From NCBI GenBank assembly GCA_030272155.1, contig CP126193.1:1364001-1428000 (forward strand): a DNA stretch of 64,000 nt, read 5' to 3'. Below, piece after piece: positions 25,291-36,555 of the stretch. The number at the start of each line of letters is the position of its first letter. Within the stretch, counting starts at the first letter, position 1. Source of the stretch: Tetradesmus obliquus. Its lineage: Eukaryota; Chlorophyta; Chlorophyceae; Sphaeropleales; Scenedesmaceae. The position numbers and the translations under genes are program-made. The notes below the pieces were generated by a model that was not told the origin of the DNA, made no database searches, and worked only from the letters and a program-made list of their open reading frames with translations.

Positions 25291-27801
25291 TTTTTTTGTT
25301 TTTGTAGGTCAGCTTAGCTAGCCGCAGCGGTAGGAGTGGTTTTCTTCTTGCTTGGATGTAGTACAGCCTAGTGCTTGTCGTGCAGCAACAGCAGTGTGGT
25401 GTTGCAGCCAGGTCTCTGTAAGTGTGTATGCTTGCATGCCCTATCATGCCGTGCGCTTGCATGCTTGCTTGCCATGCCATGCTGTTCCTTGGAGGCGGCC
25501 ACTCCGTTCTGCTGCAGCATTGTGGTCAATTTGCTAGGCGGGCAGTAAGGCTGCAGACTTGCTGTTCCGTCGTGATGGTGGTGGGGGACGGAGTTGGAAT
25601 TGAAACCCTACCTGGCTGGTATGATACGCCAGTTCAAGAGGCTGGAATTGCCTGGCCCCCATGTGTAACAAACACAAAGTCTTTGCACGATAAGCATGCA
25701 AGCGGAATGACACACAAAGTAGGGCGAGTGACTCACTCTCGGGTGATAGCTTGCCTTCTCCTGTAACAAGCCTCTCCTCCACACACAAGCCTCTCTCAGC
25801 CTCTCTCGCCTCCTGTAACAAGCCTCTCGCCTGACCTTGGTAAATATAGTATGTATACTTGATACCTCCTCAACTGGGCACAGCACGTTTGTTGTGCATG
25901 TTGTGGCAGACATCACGCCTCTGTGAACAGACATAATGATTTGCAGCCAGCAGCCCTAAACAACACTCTGGGCCTGATTCAAAACACACTATGTAGCATA
26001 AGCACTTGGCATCTAACACTCTGGGCCTGATTTGAGACACACTATATGTAGCACTTGACTGCCCGGGAAAGATCGCCGCCCCAGCAATGGGCTTGGGGGA
26101 GTTGCAACTCAATTGCAACACCGAGCCTGATCAGGATTTAATGCTTGCATCAGCAATTGGGGCTGCCGCAAATGCTGCTGAGCAGCGAAATACCACACAG
26201 CAACCGTAACGGGATGCTGTGTGGCTCTTAACATGCAGCTGTCAGCACCGGCATAGATGCAAAATCACCGCTGTAAGCACAAGCATACATGCCCACTGCA
26301 AGCATGGAATGTCGCTTGCTTGTTGGCACAGCATGTGTTCAGCGCTTGCAGCTGGAGCACTTCTAAGGCAGCAGCTCCACAATGCAGCTGTGATGCTGCA
26401 CAGTAGGCATACCATGGCATGCCAGCTGTTAGGCAGCCCATGGACGCGACCTTGCTACCTCAACTTGATCATTGTTGACAGTTGTAATCAAAACATTGTG
26501 TGTGGGCTGCAATGCACCCAGGCGCACCCACATGACTCCAAGCGCCTGTCACTGATGCACAGGTGCTGATTGAGGAGACCAGAAGACCAGACAATACCCC
26601 AACAGTACACATGCAACATACACACCTCTTGAAGCACTCACACGCAGCAATGTTGAGGAATAACACCCTGAACATCCCAGGAAATATTCCGGGCATGTCT
26701 GAAATTGCACCGATACAAAAAGGGATGCTGGTGACAGCAACACAAATTTGTTGGCATGCTCAAGTTGGCCAGTACCGGTGCGCCTTGGTGAGCCAACAGA
26801 GCACACCCCAGTGCCGCACTCATGTGCATTCAGGTGCAGTCCGGAGGTTGCACACAAGAGGGTCGTGTTGTGCGAGCCCAGCTTGTGCGCAACTCTTTCC
26901 CCGTGGACATACTCATCGAATGTGACAGCTGTTGAAGTGAGCTATACGCTGCTGCACGTACAAATGAGCACAGTCCATGGTGACTACCCTGTTCAACAGC
27001 AGTATACTGCCACAAGAACAGGAAAATGATGCACTCCATACATACTGATAACCTACATAGCATGATGGCCCACGAATACCCCAGCCAGCTTCCTATGAGC
27101 TGACGAATGTACTGAATGCTGCCTGCAACATCAAAATGCCTTGCCGCCATTGCGTGTTGCAGCGGATGAGCTGTCGCAAACATCCCCGCACGCCGACATC
27201 AATGCCTCCCAGCTATCTCAGCCATCAACTCGTACACATGTCTCGCTCAACTGCAACTGATCAGCTGTTAGCTGTTCACTGAACACCGGCTGCTGATGAC
27301 AACACAGTTCAATGTGATGCACTGGTGTGGTTAGTAAGTGACAGCCAGTCCCCATAATATCTCTCTCTTTCTCTCTCTCTGCCACTCTCTCTGTGCAGTC
27401 ACTAAAAAGCAAACCTATGCAGCAACAGGCTGATACACTGTCAGTATGACAGCCTGTGTGCTGTACCAGATCGCTGCCTGCATGCAGGCTGTTTCCCCCT
27501 GTTGTTCCCAAACCAGCACCATCCAGAAGGACGCAAAGCCCGCACCTTCCATTGAATTAATCCACCACCATGCAGCAGCCATGGCAACACTGCATGCCGT
27601 GCTCAGCATGATGTCGCTCGCCTCACAGCAATGCATGAGTGCAGGTGTTGCACTCGTGCATAGCATGCGTGCCCAGCTGCCATCAGAGGCGTTGCTTTCT
27701 TCAGCAGGACGGTGTTGGTCCAGCTGCTGAGCTGGCTTGGCATCATCCAGGCACACGCGGAAGCCCCCAGTCGCTGCCGTTTGCTTGGGTATCGCCGCCG
27801 C
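25291..27801. other. Spacer between the hAT element and the TZF gene
   Basis: No supported gene was found in these 2.5 kb on either strand. It contains a short dispersed repeat (25620-25680), a tandem duplication (25957-26057) and a CT-rich microsatellite (about 27360-27395). Part of it should be the 3' UTR of the TZF gene. Confidence 0.4.
25957..26057. repeat. Tandem duplication, unit about 53 bp
   Basis: Two adjacent copies start with aacactctgggcctgatt (near 25960 and 26013) and continue through acacactat and gtagca. They differ at a few bases, so the duplication is not brand new. No function is visible. Confidence 0.8.
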
Positions 27802-29861
27802 TCAGATGCGTTGGTGTTGCTGCTGCAGCAGCAACAGCTGCAGCTGCTGCTGCTGCCACTGCTGCTGCTCAAGCAGCTGCATCGCCAGCAACGTCATGCT
27901 GTCATTGTTTATTGGTGCTGTGACATTTGCCATCACATCAGACCATGCTGGTGTCCCTGCACCTGTCAACCCCCCTGCCATGCCGCCGCTGCCAGGCCCT
28001 GCAGTCCAGCCCTGCCCCAGCTGCAGTCCACCGGAGCCTGCTGGGTAGGGTGCGCCAGGTCCTGGCAGCCCCTGGCCTTGCAGTGCCAGCAACGCCGCTG
28101 CCAATCCAACATCATAGCCGCTGCTGCTGCCGCCCTGCATGTTGGGGTGCGCCCACTGGCTCGCCCACTGGCTGGCCATGCAGTTCTGTTGCAGAGCGCA
28201 CATGCTCTCAGCTGCGATTGCTGCAGCTTCTGAGGCGGCGGTTGCTGCTGCCGCCAGCGCTGCCTCCTGCTGCCTGAGGGCAAGCGCTGCCTGGAGTGCA
28301 GCCAGCTGGTCTGCGGCAGCAGGTGCTGCATGTGCGTACTGATCAGCCCAAGCCTGCTGCTGCTGTTGCTGCCACAACAGCTGGCATGCTGATGAGCGCA
28401 TGTCCAGGGTGTGGCAGCCCACATCGCCAACACCAGCGGCAGCAGCGTGCATGGCTGAAGAACGTTGGGTTTGATGCGGCTGCCTCTGATGCCGCGTGTT
28501 TTCTGCCTCTTTGAACAAAGCGCAGCCGCTGAGCAGGGGCGGCGCTGACACCACCTGCACCTGGCTCAATGGCGTGCTGGAGGTGTCACCTGTAAGCTGC
28601 TCCTGCACTGGGCTGCTGCTGGTGCTCATGCTGTCTGTGCTGCTGCCACAGATGGTGTTGCTGCTGCTGCTGCTACTGCTGGACAGGGAGGATGGCGTGC
28701 GTGATGCAGGGCTTGCGGGCTTGCTTGGGGAAGCCCGCAGCTCGCTCGCCTTGTGCGCGTAGAAGCAGACTGGGCGCTGGCAGCCAGCTCCAGCTGTGCA
28801 CATCTTGGTCTTGAACCTGCAGCGTGGCCATCAGCACAAGCGGGTCTGTCAGCAGATTGGTGGCTCTCACTGCATTCCCAGATACCTTCAGCACAGGCAG
28901 GACAGATGCATGTTGTGCGGATCGCAGCCTGTGCAGATTCAGTCAAATTGCGACAAGTGCGCCTGCTAGCATGCACCGCTTCAAGGCCGTGTGCAAACGG
29001 CCAAAACTGCTTGGCGCTTCTCTGCCATGGATGGATTCAGCATTCATTATGGCAGCCAGCATGGGGCTAAGCAGTGCTGACCTGTAGCAACATCAGTCTG
29101 TGCCAGAGGTTAAACATACAACATAACATATTCGTGTAGCGCATGCTTGCAGGAATTCCACAAGTGCATGTACTGTATACCTCAGGCGGAAATAGGAGTT
29201 TAAAAGCCACATGAGGCAGCCAGGCGACTCACTTCTCGGGGTGAAGGTGGTACTCAAACACGTTGTGTGCCATCAGGCATGCGTCGCCTGCAGGACAACC
29301 ACAGGACATTTGTCACTGTATGCTTTGTGACCAGTTGTGTAGTAGCACCGTTGGGCAAAGGCTGATTGCATATGCGTCGGCACATCTAGATAGATATGAC
29401 TGTGATGCACCCTGTCCTGTGCGTGGTGGTGCACCTGCTGCGCAGCTGTTCTTGTGCAGCATTTCTGGGCACATCATCGCAGAGTACGCATGCTTGTTTA
29501 GGTCCCTTCTGCGGGCACGTTCTGACTTGTGATGGAAGAAGCAAAGGGTCCAGTCGTGCGGGCTAGCCTGCACGGCAAGGTCAGTAGTGTGGCAGAACTT
29601 AGCACCAGCAGCACAAACATAGTGATGTGACGAGACTTGAGTGCGAAAAGTGGCTTCAAAGCTCTCCCGAAAGTCAAACAATTCGGCATGCAGCCGGCAA
29701 GCTCAAATCGCAAAGCACAGGCTGCCCGCCAACCCGTCAACCAAGGCACAGCAACGCCCAGTGGAACTCACCCTGTTACACGGCATAGTTTGAAACGAAT
29801 GCATTATCTCTTCGTCGCTACAGAGGCCCAGGCTAAGCTGCCTTGTAGGCAATTTGCCCAT
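27802..29861 (-). CDS. Plant-type RR-TZF tandem CCCH zinc-finger protein
   Basis: Exons 29861-29772, 29567-29435, 29287-29233 and 28816-27802 join in frame to 430 residues from ATG. The spacing of metal ligands fits the plant family exactly: an RR motif C28-x5-H34-x4-C39-x3-H43 (with HDWTLC and ERARRRD), finger 1 C63-x8-C72-x5-C78-x3-H82, a 16-residue linker (NVFEYHLHPEKFKTKM), then finger 2 C99-x5-C105-x4-C110-x3-H114. The remaining 315 residues are low-complexity Ser, Gln and Ala with little fold. RR-TZF proteins bind mRNA and promote its decay or translational control in cytoplasmic granules, usually in stress or hormone responses. Targets here are unknown. The N-terminus is only 27 residues, shorter than many land-plant members, and I see no ankyrin repeats. 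Confidence 0.9.
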
Positions 29862-30136
29862 GTTCAAGCTGTTCTTTAGCGCGTGGGTCGACTATAGAAC
29901 ACTGCTATAACACCGCCAAGATTGTATTAGCGTCAAGGTTAATGGTGCTATGGTGTGCGTGAACGCCTAAACAAGTAGCCCGCCTTGGCTATAACCCCCA
30001 GTCAACGTGTTACAGAGCGTGTGCGCTTTTTGCTACTATTTTTCAAACAACCACTAGCCTCTCATTGTTTACAATCAATTATTTCTTGTTGCTAAGGATA
30101 AATGTTGTGGTGCATTTACAGGTGCGTGATTACAGA

Positions 30137-30546
30137 TCAGGCATCACATCGATCTGATGCCTTGTCTGTAGTCTCGCACCTGATTTGCCCCATAAAGTTC
30201 TTTATCTCAGCAAGAGATAACTGGTCGTAAACAAGGGACGGATACTGGTTGATTGACAAATAGCAGCGATAGCGCCAGGCTGTCTCGTACAGGAAGTACC
30301 TGTACACGGCAGCCCACACAGGTACTTACACCTGTAAACTTTATATGCTTGTGATTGGAACAACACCTTTTTCCGGTAGTGTCACCGGGCAATGTGGCAT
30401 ACCATGCGCTGAATGTCCAAGGTGCTCATGATGGTCTCCATGGAAAGGGGCAATACTGTCACTGACAAGCATTTTGTCCAAGGAGCTTGTTCAAGAGTGC
30501 TCGTGTAAAGGTAGAGAGGCCTTATTTTCTCACTCATAACATTCAT
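30137..30546 (-). CDS. Hypothetical small gene, two exons, 107 residues
   Basis: Exons 30546-30386 and 30299-30137 join in frame across a short GT-AG intron (CG|GTGACA to TACAG|GTAC). The join gives a continuous HIARYFLYETAWRYRCYL stretch that reads like real protein, with aromatic and charged residues rather than the Ala/Gln bias seen elsewhere. TGTAA words lie on the minus strand at 30134-30130 and 30120-30116, right after the stop. I recognise no domain. The first exon could start earlier, since its frame stays open upstream. It may also be chance; expression evidence is lacking. Confidence 0.3.
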
Positions 30547-30600
30547 GCAGATCAAGCAGACATCTGAGCTGCCATAGACAGCTTCCGGAGGGCCGTGATT

Positions 30601-30636
30601 TGTGTGCGTGTGTGTGTGTGTGTGGGGGGGGGGGGG
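30601..30636. repeat. (TG)n and poly-G microsatellite
   Basis: A tgtgtg tract runs directly into a pure G run of about 13 bases. It is unstable sequence and a likely place for assembly error. Confidence 0.9.
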
Positions 30637-30709
30637 TAATAACATCCTTTACATTGTCACTCCATGGTGGCCGCCATGTTGGCACACAACTGGCACACAA
30701 CTTGACCAA

Positions 30710-30755
30710 TCACGTGTAGGGTCTCTGCTGCGTCACGTGTAGGGTCTCTGCTGCG
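30710..30755. repeat. Exact tandem duplication of a 23-bp unit with CACGTG
   Basis: Two identical adjacent copies, 30710-30732 and 30733-30755, each contain tcacgtgtagggtctctg. Each carries a CACGTG G-box-type hexamer, a known bZIP/bHLH binding core in plants. It lies downstream of the GNAT gene and upstream of the small hypothetical gene. A regulatory role is speculation. Confidence 0.6.
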
Positions 30756-30870
30756 CATGTGAAGGGTTCTGTGGCGAGATTACTTGTAGGTGACAGGCCA
30801 CGGCAGCAGTCAACAACTTGAAAAGGTGACCATAAGATACAATGCAACTTGTACATGAGATTTGGGGTTG

Positions 30871-30875
30871 TTACA
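30871..30875 (-). terminator. Candidate poly(A) signal of the GNAT gene
   Basis: TGTAA on the minus strand, about 210 bases after the GNAT stop codon. Confidence 0.4.
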
Positions 30876-31086
30876 GCACAAGACGTCCTTCGCACTGGAA
30901 CAGAACACAGCACTGCTAGCATGCCAGCATGCCAGCAAGTGCCCAGCCTGGCAGGTGTGGACACTGTGGCAACCATCTTCCAGCCATAAGCCACGTTGCA
31001 GCTGGCAGCTCAGACTGCTGGTGCAGCCATGCTAGCCGGCCTGCCCAGCTCCCAAACAATGCTTGCCCCGGCACAGCCCCAGCAGA

Positions 31087-33804
31087 TCAGTTGCTCTCTG
31101 GTGCCATGCCCGGCGCCTCTGGGCGCTCCAGCATCGCTGCATCTCCGACCGCCACAAACCCCACACTCTGCAGGTCACGCAGCATGCAGCAAGTTGCTGG
31201 TCAATAAACATCCTCACCAGTAGGCAAGTGAGCAGAGTCCTGCCAGCGCAGGTGTTGTTTGGTGTGTTTCAGGTTTTGTGTGAAGCTCAGGTGCAGCAGC
31301 GGCTGGCATGTTGCAGTACAAGGCTGCGCTGCAATGCATGGCAGGAGCGTTGATGGGTAACATGATGATGCATGGCAGGAGCGTCCTGCATCCTGCATGC
31401 CTGCACAATCACGCTGGTTCACACGCAGGTACTCAACCCACGCGTGTCGTAATGCATCAATCCTGCGTCATGTTGACGCCAGCTTAGATCCACTGCTTAC
31501 ATGCACAATGCAAACCCATGTAAACGATCTGTCTACATCTTGCCTTGATGCAGCTGTCCATGCCAACAGTAGTGATATTACTGTTTCTTGTACATCACAA
31601 CAGCACACCATTGCAATCCCTATAGCTAGCTCCAGCAGCTGTCTGCTGAGGCAGAATGTAGAGAACACGTGGCACCTGCTGGCACCAACATTACGGCGTT
31701 GGGGCAAGCCTTGCAGGCGCATTCCTTTTCTGTTGTGCAGCGCCAAGCTGCTGCTGGCCTCACCTTGTACAAGCGGTTGACCACGGGCTCCGCCTGCCAT
31801 GACGCAGCAGCCAGCAAGAGGTCATGTCACTGCTGTCAGCAGGTGTGCATGCACACGGTACCGCATTTTTCAAGCATTGACACCCAGTGCATGCAGACAA
31901 GAGCTGCAGAAGTCGCCATACTACACGGATCAGGACGGATGGCGGATGTTGCATTAGCGCTGCCGCTGCTACAGCTGCTGTCAGCAGCCCGCCGACAGGT
32001 GTAAATCTGCCACCATGCGGCAGCCTGATATGCCCTGCTGTGCCTGTACAGCGCGCCAACGTTGTACTACGTAATAAAATGCAATCTGTGCGTTCTGCCA
32101 TGCGACTCAATGGTGCGCACATGCTGAGCACTGCAAGCGCGCGCATTGTGGGGCCAGAGCGTTACAAGTGATAAGTCATACGCATCAGAGCCTATGCTCC
32201 TCCGTGCGTGATTTAGAGAAGGACAAGGACAGGCCTGGTATGCTTCCAGAGCGGTGCTGATCAGCAGCAGGCGGTGTGGCTCACCTGGTCAGCCATGAGG
32301 CAGATGCGTTGGTAGCCACTCCCTGCCAGCCGGCTGCACAACAGGCGCACTGTAGCAGCAGCAGCAGCAACAAAGAAGCAGGGCAGGTAAGGCAGACAAG
32401 TCAGGCAGGGCAGGCAGGGCAGGCAGGGCAGGCAGGGCAGGCAGGGTAGGCGGGGCAGGCAGGCAGGGCAAGACGAAGCAATCACGCTCATGTCAGTCCT
32501 TGCAAACAGTCGAGTCTCATGCTCACTGTACATCATTCCCCAGTCCACGCTAGCAGAAACATGAGCGAGCATTGCCTGAAGCGGAACGGGTCGTGCAGCG
32601 CTGCAGTGAATACACGCTGCCTATGCATTCCTGCAGGCCGGCCGCCACAGGAAAGGGCAAGCCTGCCTGCATGTCTGCCTGCTTGACCAGGTGAATGCTG
32701 CAAATACGGTTGGTGTTGCTTGCAAGCGATCAGAACCCCGGCTCAATGCAAAGCAACAGAGCTTGAGAGAGTACATGATGCAACAGCTATACTATATGGC
32801 ATGGCTGGTGTCCTGCAAGCACAAATATGAAGCTAAACCAGCAGGAGACAGCATGCCTGCCCTCCCTTGCTGCAGTAAGGGCACTCACTGGCATGCCTGC
32901 CATAGCCCCGGCCGCGCTGTGCAGCTGGTGTGTACAGCATTGTGATGCGCGTGCTGTCACTGCTGGTGGGCACATGGCCAGCCATACACACAGGCGCTGC
33001 TGGCCCAGCGGCTGCTGCTGCAGCTGCGGAATTGCACAGCACATAGTACAGGCCCTGCTGCAGCCTAGGCAGCACCATTGCCTGCAGCTGGGGTGCTGCG
33101 GGGACGCTGGCCAGGTGGAAGACTTCTTGCAGGAACTCGCCTGCCCACTGCATCACCAGCTGCACATCTGCTGTACTGTCTGCAGAGCAGCTACGCAGCT
33201 GCAGAGATGGTGTAGTGCTGCTGGGTGCTGAGAGGCCGGCTGCTGCTGCTGCTGCTGCTGCTTCTGTTGCCCTGTCAGTGTTTCCTATGCCAGCTGCTGC
33301 TGCTGTATGTGGAGGCTCTGCCGCAGCTGAGCTCAACACTCCTGCCATTGCTGCACATGTACTGTTGCTTTTCTCTGGCTTGTACAGCATGACGTTCATG
33401 TGATGCTTTGCCTGCCAGCTGCAGTAATGCTGCAGTAGAGCTGCTCCTGCTGAAGTGGTGCTGACAGTTGTGCATGGCAAGTTGGGCAGCTGCTGGGCAA
33501 TCAGCTTGGCTGAATCCTCATCTGCTGGTGCAGGCGCAACGTACAGCTGGCAGCCGATCCCTTGAAACCCAGGACCGACCAAGACGTGTCTGCTGCTGGT
33601 GCTGCTGTTAGTGAGCAGGCCTAGCACCACTCCAGGCTTGGACTCGGAGACAGAAAGCAGGGCAGCGAGCGCTAAGGTGTTGAGGGTCGTGTCTGACTCG
33701 AGAATGGGCAGCGCGATTGAGCGGAACTGCTCCACGTCGGTGAAGAAAGCCAGGTCATGGGTCGGTGTTGCGATTGGTGGCATTTCACAGGTTTGCGAAA
33801 CCAT
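31087..33804 (-). CDS. GNAT-family N-acetyltransferase
   Basis: Exons 33804-32889, 32349-32285, 31793-31764 and 31167-31087 join in frame to 363 residues. The C-terminal part shows the GNAT fold signature: RITMLYTPAAQRGRGYGRHA carries motif A, the R-x-x-G-x-G loop that holds the pyrophosphate of acetyl-CoA. EPVVNRLYK followed by SVGFVAVGD is the usual end of the fold, where most members read N-x-x-x-x-x-Y-x-x-x-G-F. The N-terminal 200 residues resemble the FR47/YjdJ-like two-lobed GNATs and contain an Ala-rich low-complexity insert. Substrate is unknown (amine, amino acid or protein N-terminus). The third exon is only 30 bases, so its borders depend on phase closure, which is exact. No targeting signal is evident. 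Confidence 0.8.
32403..32470. repeat. Minisatellite, 9-10 bp unit, in GNAT intron 1
   Basis: About seven tandem copies of ggcagggca with minor variants lie in the first intron of the GNAT gene. No coding or regulatory role is evident. Confidence 0.9.
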
Positions 33805-34463
33805 TGAGGTTTATTGTTGAATTGCAAGCAAAGAAATATCATTAGCATGTATCACCGCAGAGGCTGGAATCGCCAGGAGCCGAGCTAGGGCTTGACATGA
33901 TCTGCTGCTTAAGCCCAGTCCCTGCTCTCCGCTGCTCCCTGCCTGTTGAAGGCAGTAAGCGTGGCAGTTCAAGGCGGAGCCCCTGGCGAACTTGCTGCAT
34001 AGCCAAGCTTCTGATGCTCCCTAGCAGCTGCTACTGCTGCTCAGCAATTAACTGCTACTGTGAGAAGGCAGTTTCAGGCAAGGTAATTGCACAACTGCGC
34101 ACCTTCAAGCAATGCTGCTGTCCTCTGCTGCTTCTATGTTGTGACCCGCAACTTTCTAGATGGTGGTGCCTCCTGCACCGTCAAACGCAGACGTATGTCA
34201 CTCTAGAATGATGCCCAGAACCTGCGGCTGGCCGGTCGCTGAATCAACAACGGCAGCGGCTGAGCGGCAGCAACCACCAGACCTAACGCTTGGCATATAG
34301 CGCAACTGATTGTACCACTCCAAGGCACTGCACGTGCTTGCACTGACGCCAAGTAGTAATACGTGATACTATGCTCACACATGATGTGCGGAGGCGCGAC
34401 ACTATGCACGAGCGCGTCGGCTGTACCACAAATGCAAAGCATGTCCAGATTGATGTGCTTGCC

Positions 34464-35115
34464 GTCAGGGGTACCAGGGGTGTTCGAATCATGCTGTGGC
34501 CCATAGAGTAGTGGCCACAGTAATACTGGTGCCAGTACCAGACATCACACGGCGAGTGATGCATCAAACCTCAAATGTTGACAGGGAGCCTTCATATAGC
34601 ATGTGAGCATGTAAGTATCCTGAGCACTTTCTACTGAAACGCGCGACAAAATCATTCAAACTATCGGGACAAGAATAGACAAAACAATGCAAGACAAAAC
34701 GCAGTGCAGAACCAACCGTAAACACACCAGCCAGCACAACAAAGGATCACACTGTTTTGCCTTCAGGGGTACAAGGGATTTTGAATCAAGTTGTGGCCGC
34801 ATAGCGTAGCAGCCACATCATACTGGTGCCAGTACCAGAGCATCAGCAGGCAAGAACAATGCGGCTTCACACTCAAGCACAAGCGAAACTTTGGACAGTA
34901 TGTAACTACTCAGTGACAAGGGCACCAAACAGACGCGCAGACTGCATGTACTACAGTTGAGGTCAACAACTCAAGCAACACTCTGTCAGCAGACAACATT
35001 GAACATCAAACATCAAAAATGTGCCTTCAGGGGTACAAGGGTTTTTGAATCAGTTTGTGGCCACATAGCGTAGCAGCCACATCATACTGGTGCCAGTACC
35101 AATGCATCAGCAGGC
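34464..35115. repeat. Three dispersed copies of an 80-bp hairpin-bearing repeat
   Basis: Copies start near 34464, 34762 and 35025. Each runs ...cagggg-tac-agg, a t-x-gaatca word, then gtggcc...gccac and ends in tactggtgccagtacca. The last part is a near-perfect inverted repeat (tactgg-tg-ccagta) and the gtggc/gccac pair could form a second stem. Sequence between the copies is not obviously related, so this is a dispersed rather than a simple tandem repeat. Copy 1 has gttcgaatc, like a tRNA-type B box, which the others have lost. Confidence 0.7.
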
Positions 35116-36313
35116 AGCACACCTAGCAATTATACAACAACTTAACACACGCACACCAATTCTGCAAGCGCCACACCTTTTCACACAATGCCACGCCAAA
35201 CACACCAGTACGCTCTGTGCCCTCACCTGTGTATGGGATCCAGCCCCGCTGCCAAACTGCAACCCCTGTGCTGCATTCCTGCTGGTGCTGCTGATGTTGC
35301 TGCAGCCCTGTCACCCGCTGCTGCTGCTGCTGCTGCTGCCACTGCTGCAAAACCAGCACATAGATTCCCTGCAACGAGGATGATGTCTGAACCTGCAGGC
35401 TGCAGTGCAGCTTTGGTGACACACAAGGGCAGCGACAGCCTGGTACGCACAGTAGGTTAGGTTACAAGGGCAGCTTTGGACAGAGAGGACATGGCAACAT
35501 CGCTAGCGCTGGCAGTACACCAATGTTGTTACAGGGGCTCCGGCACAGCCAGTCTTCAAATGATCAAACACCAAACAGATGCCTGACTGGCTGCAGCACC
35601 ATGACTGCTCCGCCCATGCCACTGTGCAGCACAGCTGATGGAACACAACACCAGCCTTGTCCCAACATACTGCGTTCATCACACTCACTGTCAAACAGAC
35701 CTCAGCTGCTCTGGCATGCTGTGCTTGTCATGCATCACCCTGCTGCAGTATCACTCGAACATTTTGAACGCTTGGCATGTGGGTGTTGCATGAAAAAAAC
35801 CAGAGGCGCCATTGGCGCCACAGCCATGACAACAACGGCACGTAATAGGCAACAGCTGCAACACTTGTCATTGCCCTGGACCATCCATGCATACCCAAGA
35901 GCTCGTTGTGCGTTGCATTGATGCAGCTCCAGCGCCGCATGTTGTTCCTGCCACCACAACTGGCTCCCAACACAAGACTGCTGCGCAAGTCGACGCACAC
36001 AAACACACAGCACCACCTGAGCGCAATTGCTGCTACCAGGCGTGAAATGGCATGCCAGCTGTTCACAAGCAGCTGCCAGGCGGCAGCAGGTGCGTGTGCC
36101 CTGCTGTCCTGCAGCCACTGCAGCTTTTGTCAGACACTCTCGCCGCGATGTTCACTGCAACTGCTGATGATGCGGCAACTGTGCCTGGATACTTCCAAGT
36201 ACAGAGAGCACTGACAGTCAGCTGCAGCGCAGTCGTGCGTGTCTCTATGGTGTGTTGCTAGAGCCGTGCAACAGGTATGTATGCGTGTGAGAATGCGTGT
36301 CTCAGTGCGACTT

Positions 36314-36383
36314 CACTGTACTGCGCTACTGCTGGTGGCTCTGCAGCTGCCCCAGCGGCTTCTCAGGCAGCTCCTGCCATTTG
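36314..36383 (-). pseudogene. Duplicated relic of the lumen protein B C-terminus
   Basis: The stretch matches 36535-36606, the last coding bases and stop region of lumen protein B, including agctgccccagcggc and tcaggcagctcctgcc with a few mismatches. It sits about 220 bp beyond the true stop. It shows a partial duplication that left the original reading frame intact. Confidence 0.65.
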
Positions 36384-36555
36384 TTGCAGCTCAGACACCC
36401 CAGCTGCCACACTGATCAACTGATGCGACTGCTGTGACTGAAAACTCTAGCCAGAGGAAGCACTCTCTTGCTGCGGGGTCGTGATTCTGCGCTGCTAGAG
36501 CCTTCCAACCACGGCGCATGAGTGCATGCATGCGATTCGTGTGCAACTTCACTAG

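Larger units (their letters stand above)
33805..36555. other. Long intergenic region with dispersed repeats
   Basis: These 2.75 kb run from upstream of the GNAT start to the 3' end of lumen protein B. No gene was supported on either strand. It holds three copies of an 80-bp repeat (34464-35115), a (CTG)n tract at 35316-35340 and a relic of the last coding segment of lumen protein B (36314-36383). Confidence 0.45.

Noticed and set aside
27712-28233. Plus-strand frame over the TZF tail
   Set aside because: Antisense of the Gln/Ala-rich tail of the TZF protein, whose fingers fix the minus strand as coding.
30137-30546. These segments as 5' exons of the TZF gene
   Set aside because: The TZF gene has its own ATG exon at 29861 that supplies the first Cys of the RR motif in phase, and TGTAA signals lie in between.
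30540-30580. RING-finger start (C-x2-C near LICM)
   Set aside because: No further Cys/His ligands follow at RING spacing.
34464-34541. tRNA gene suggested by gttcgaatc
   Set aside because: No cloverleaf can be drawn: the T-stem does not pair and no anticodon arm is present at the right distance.
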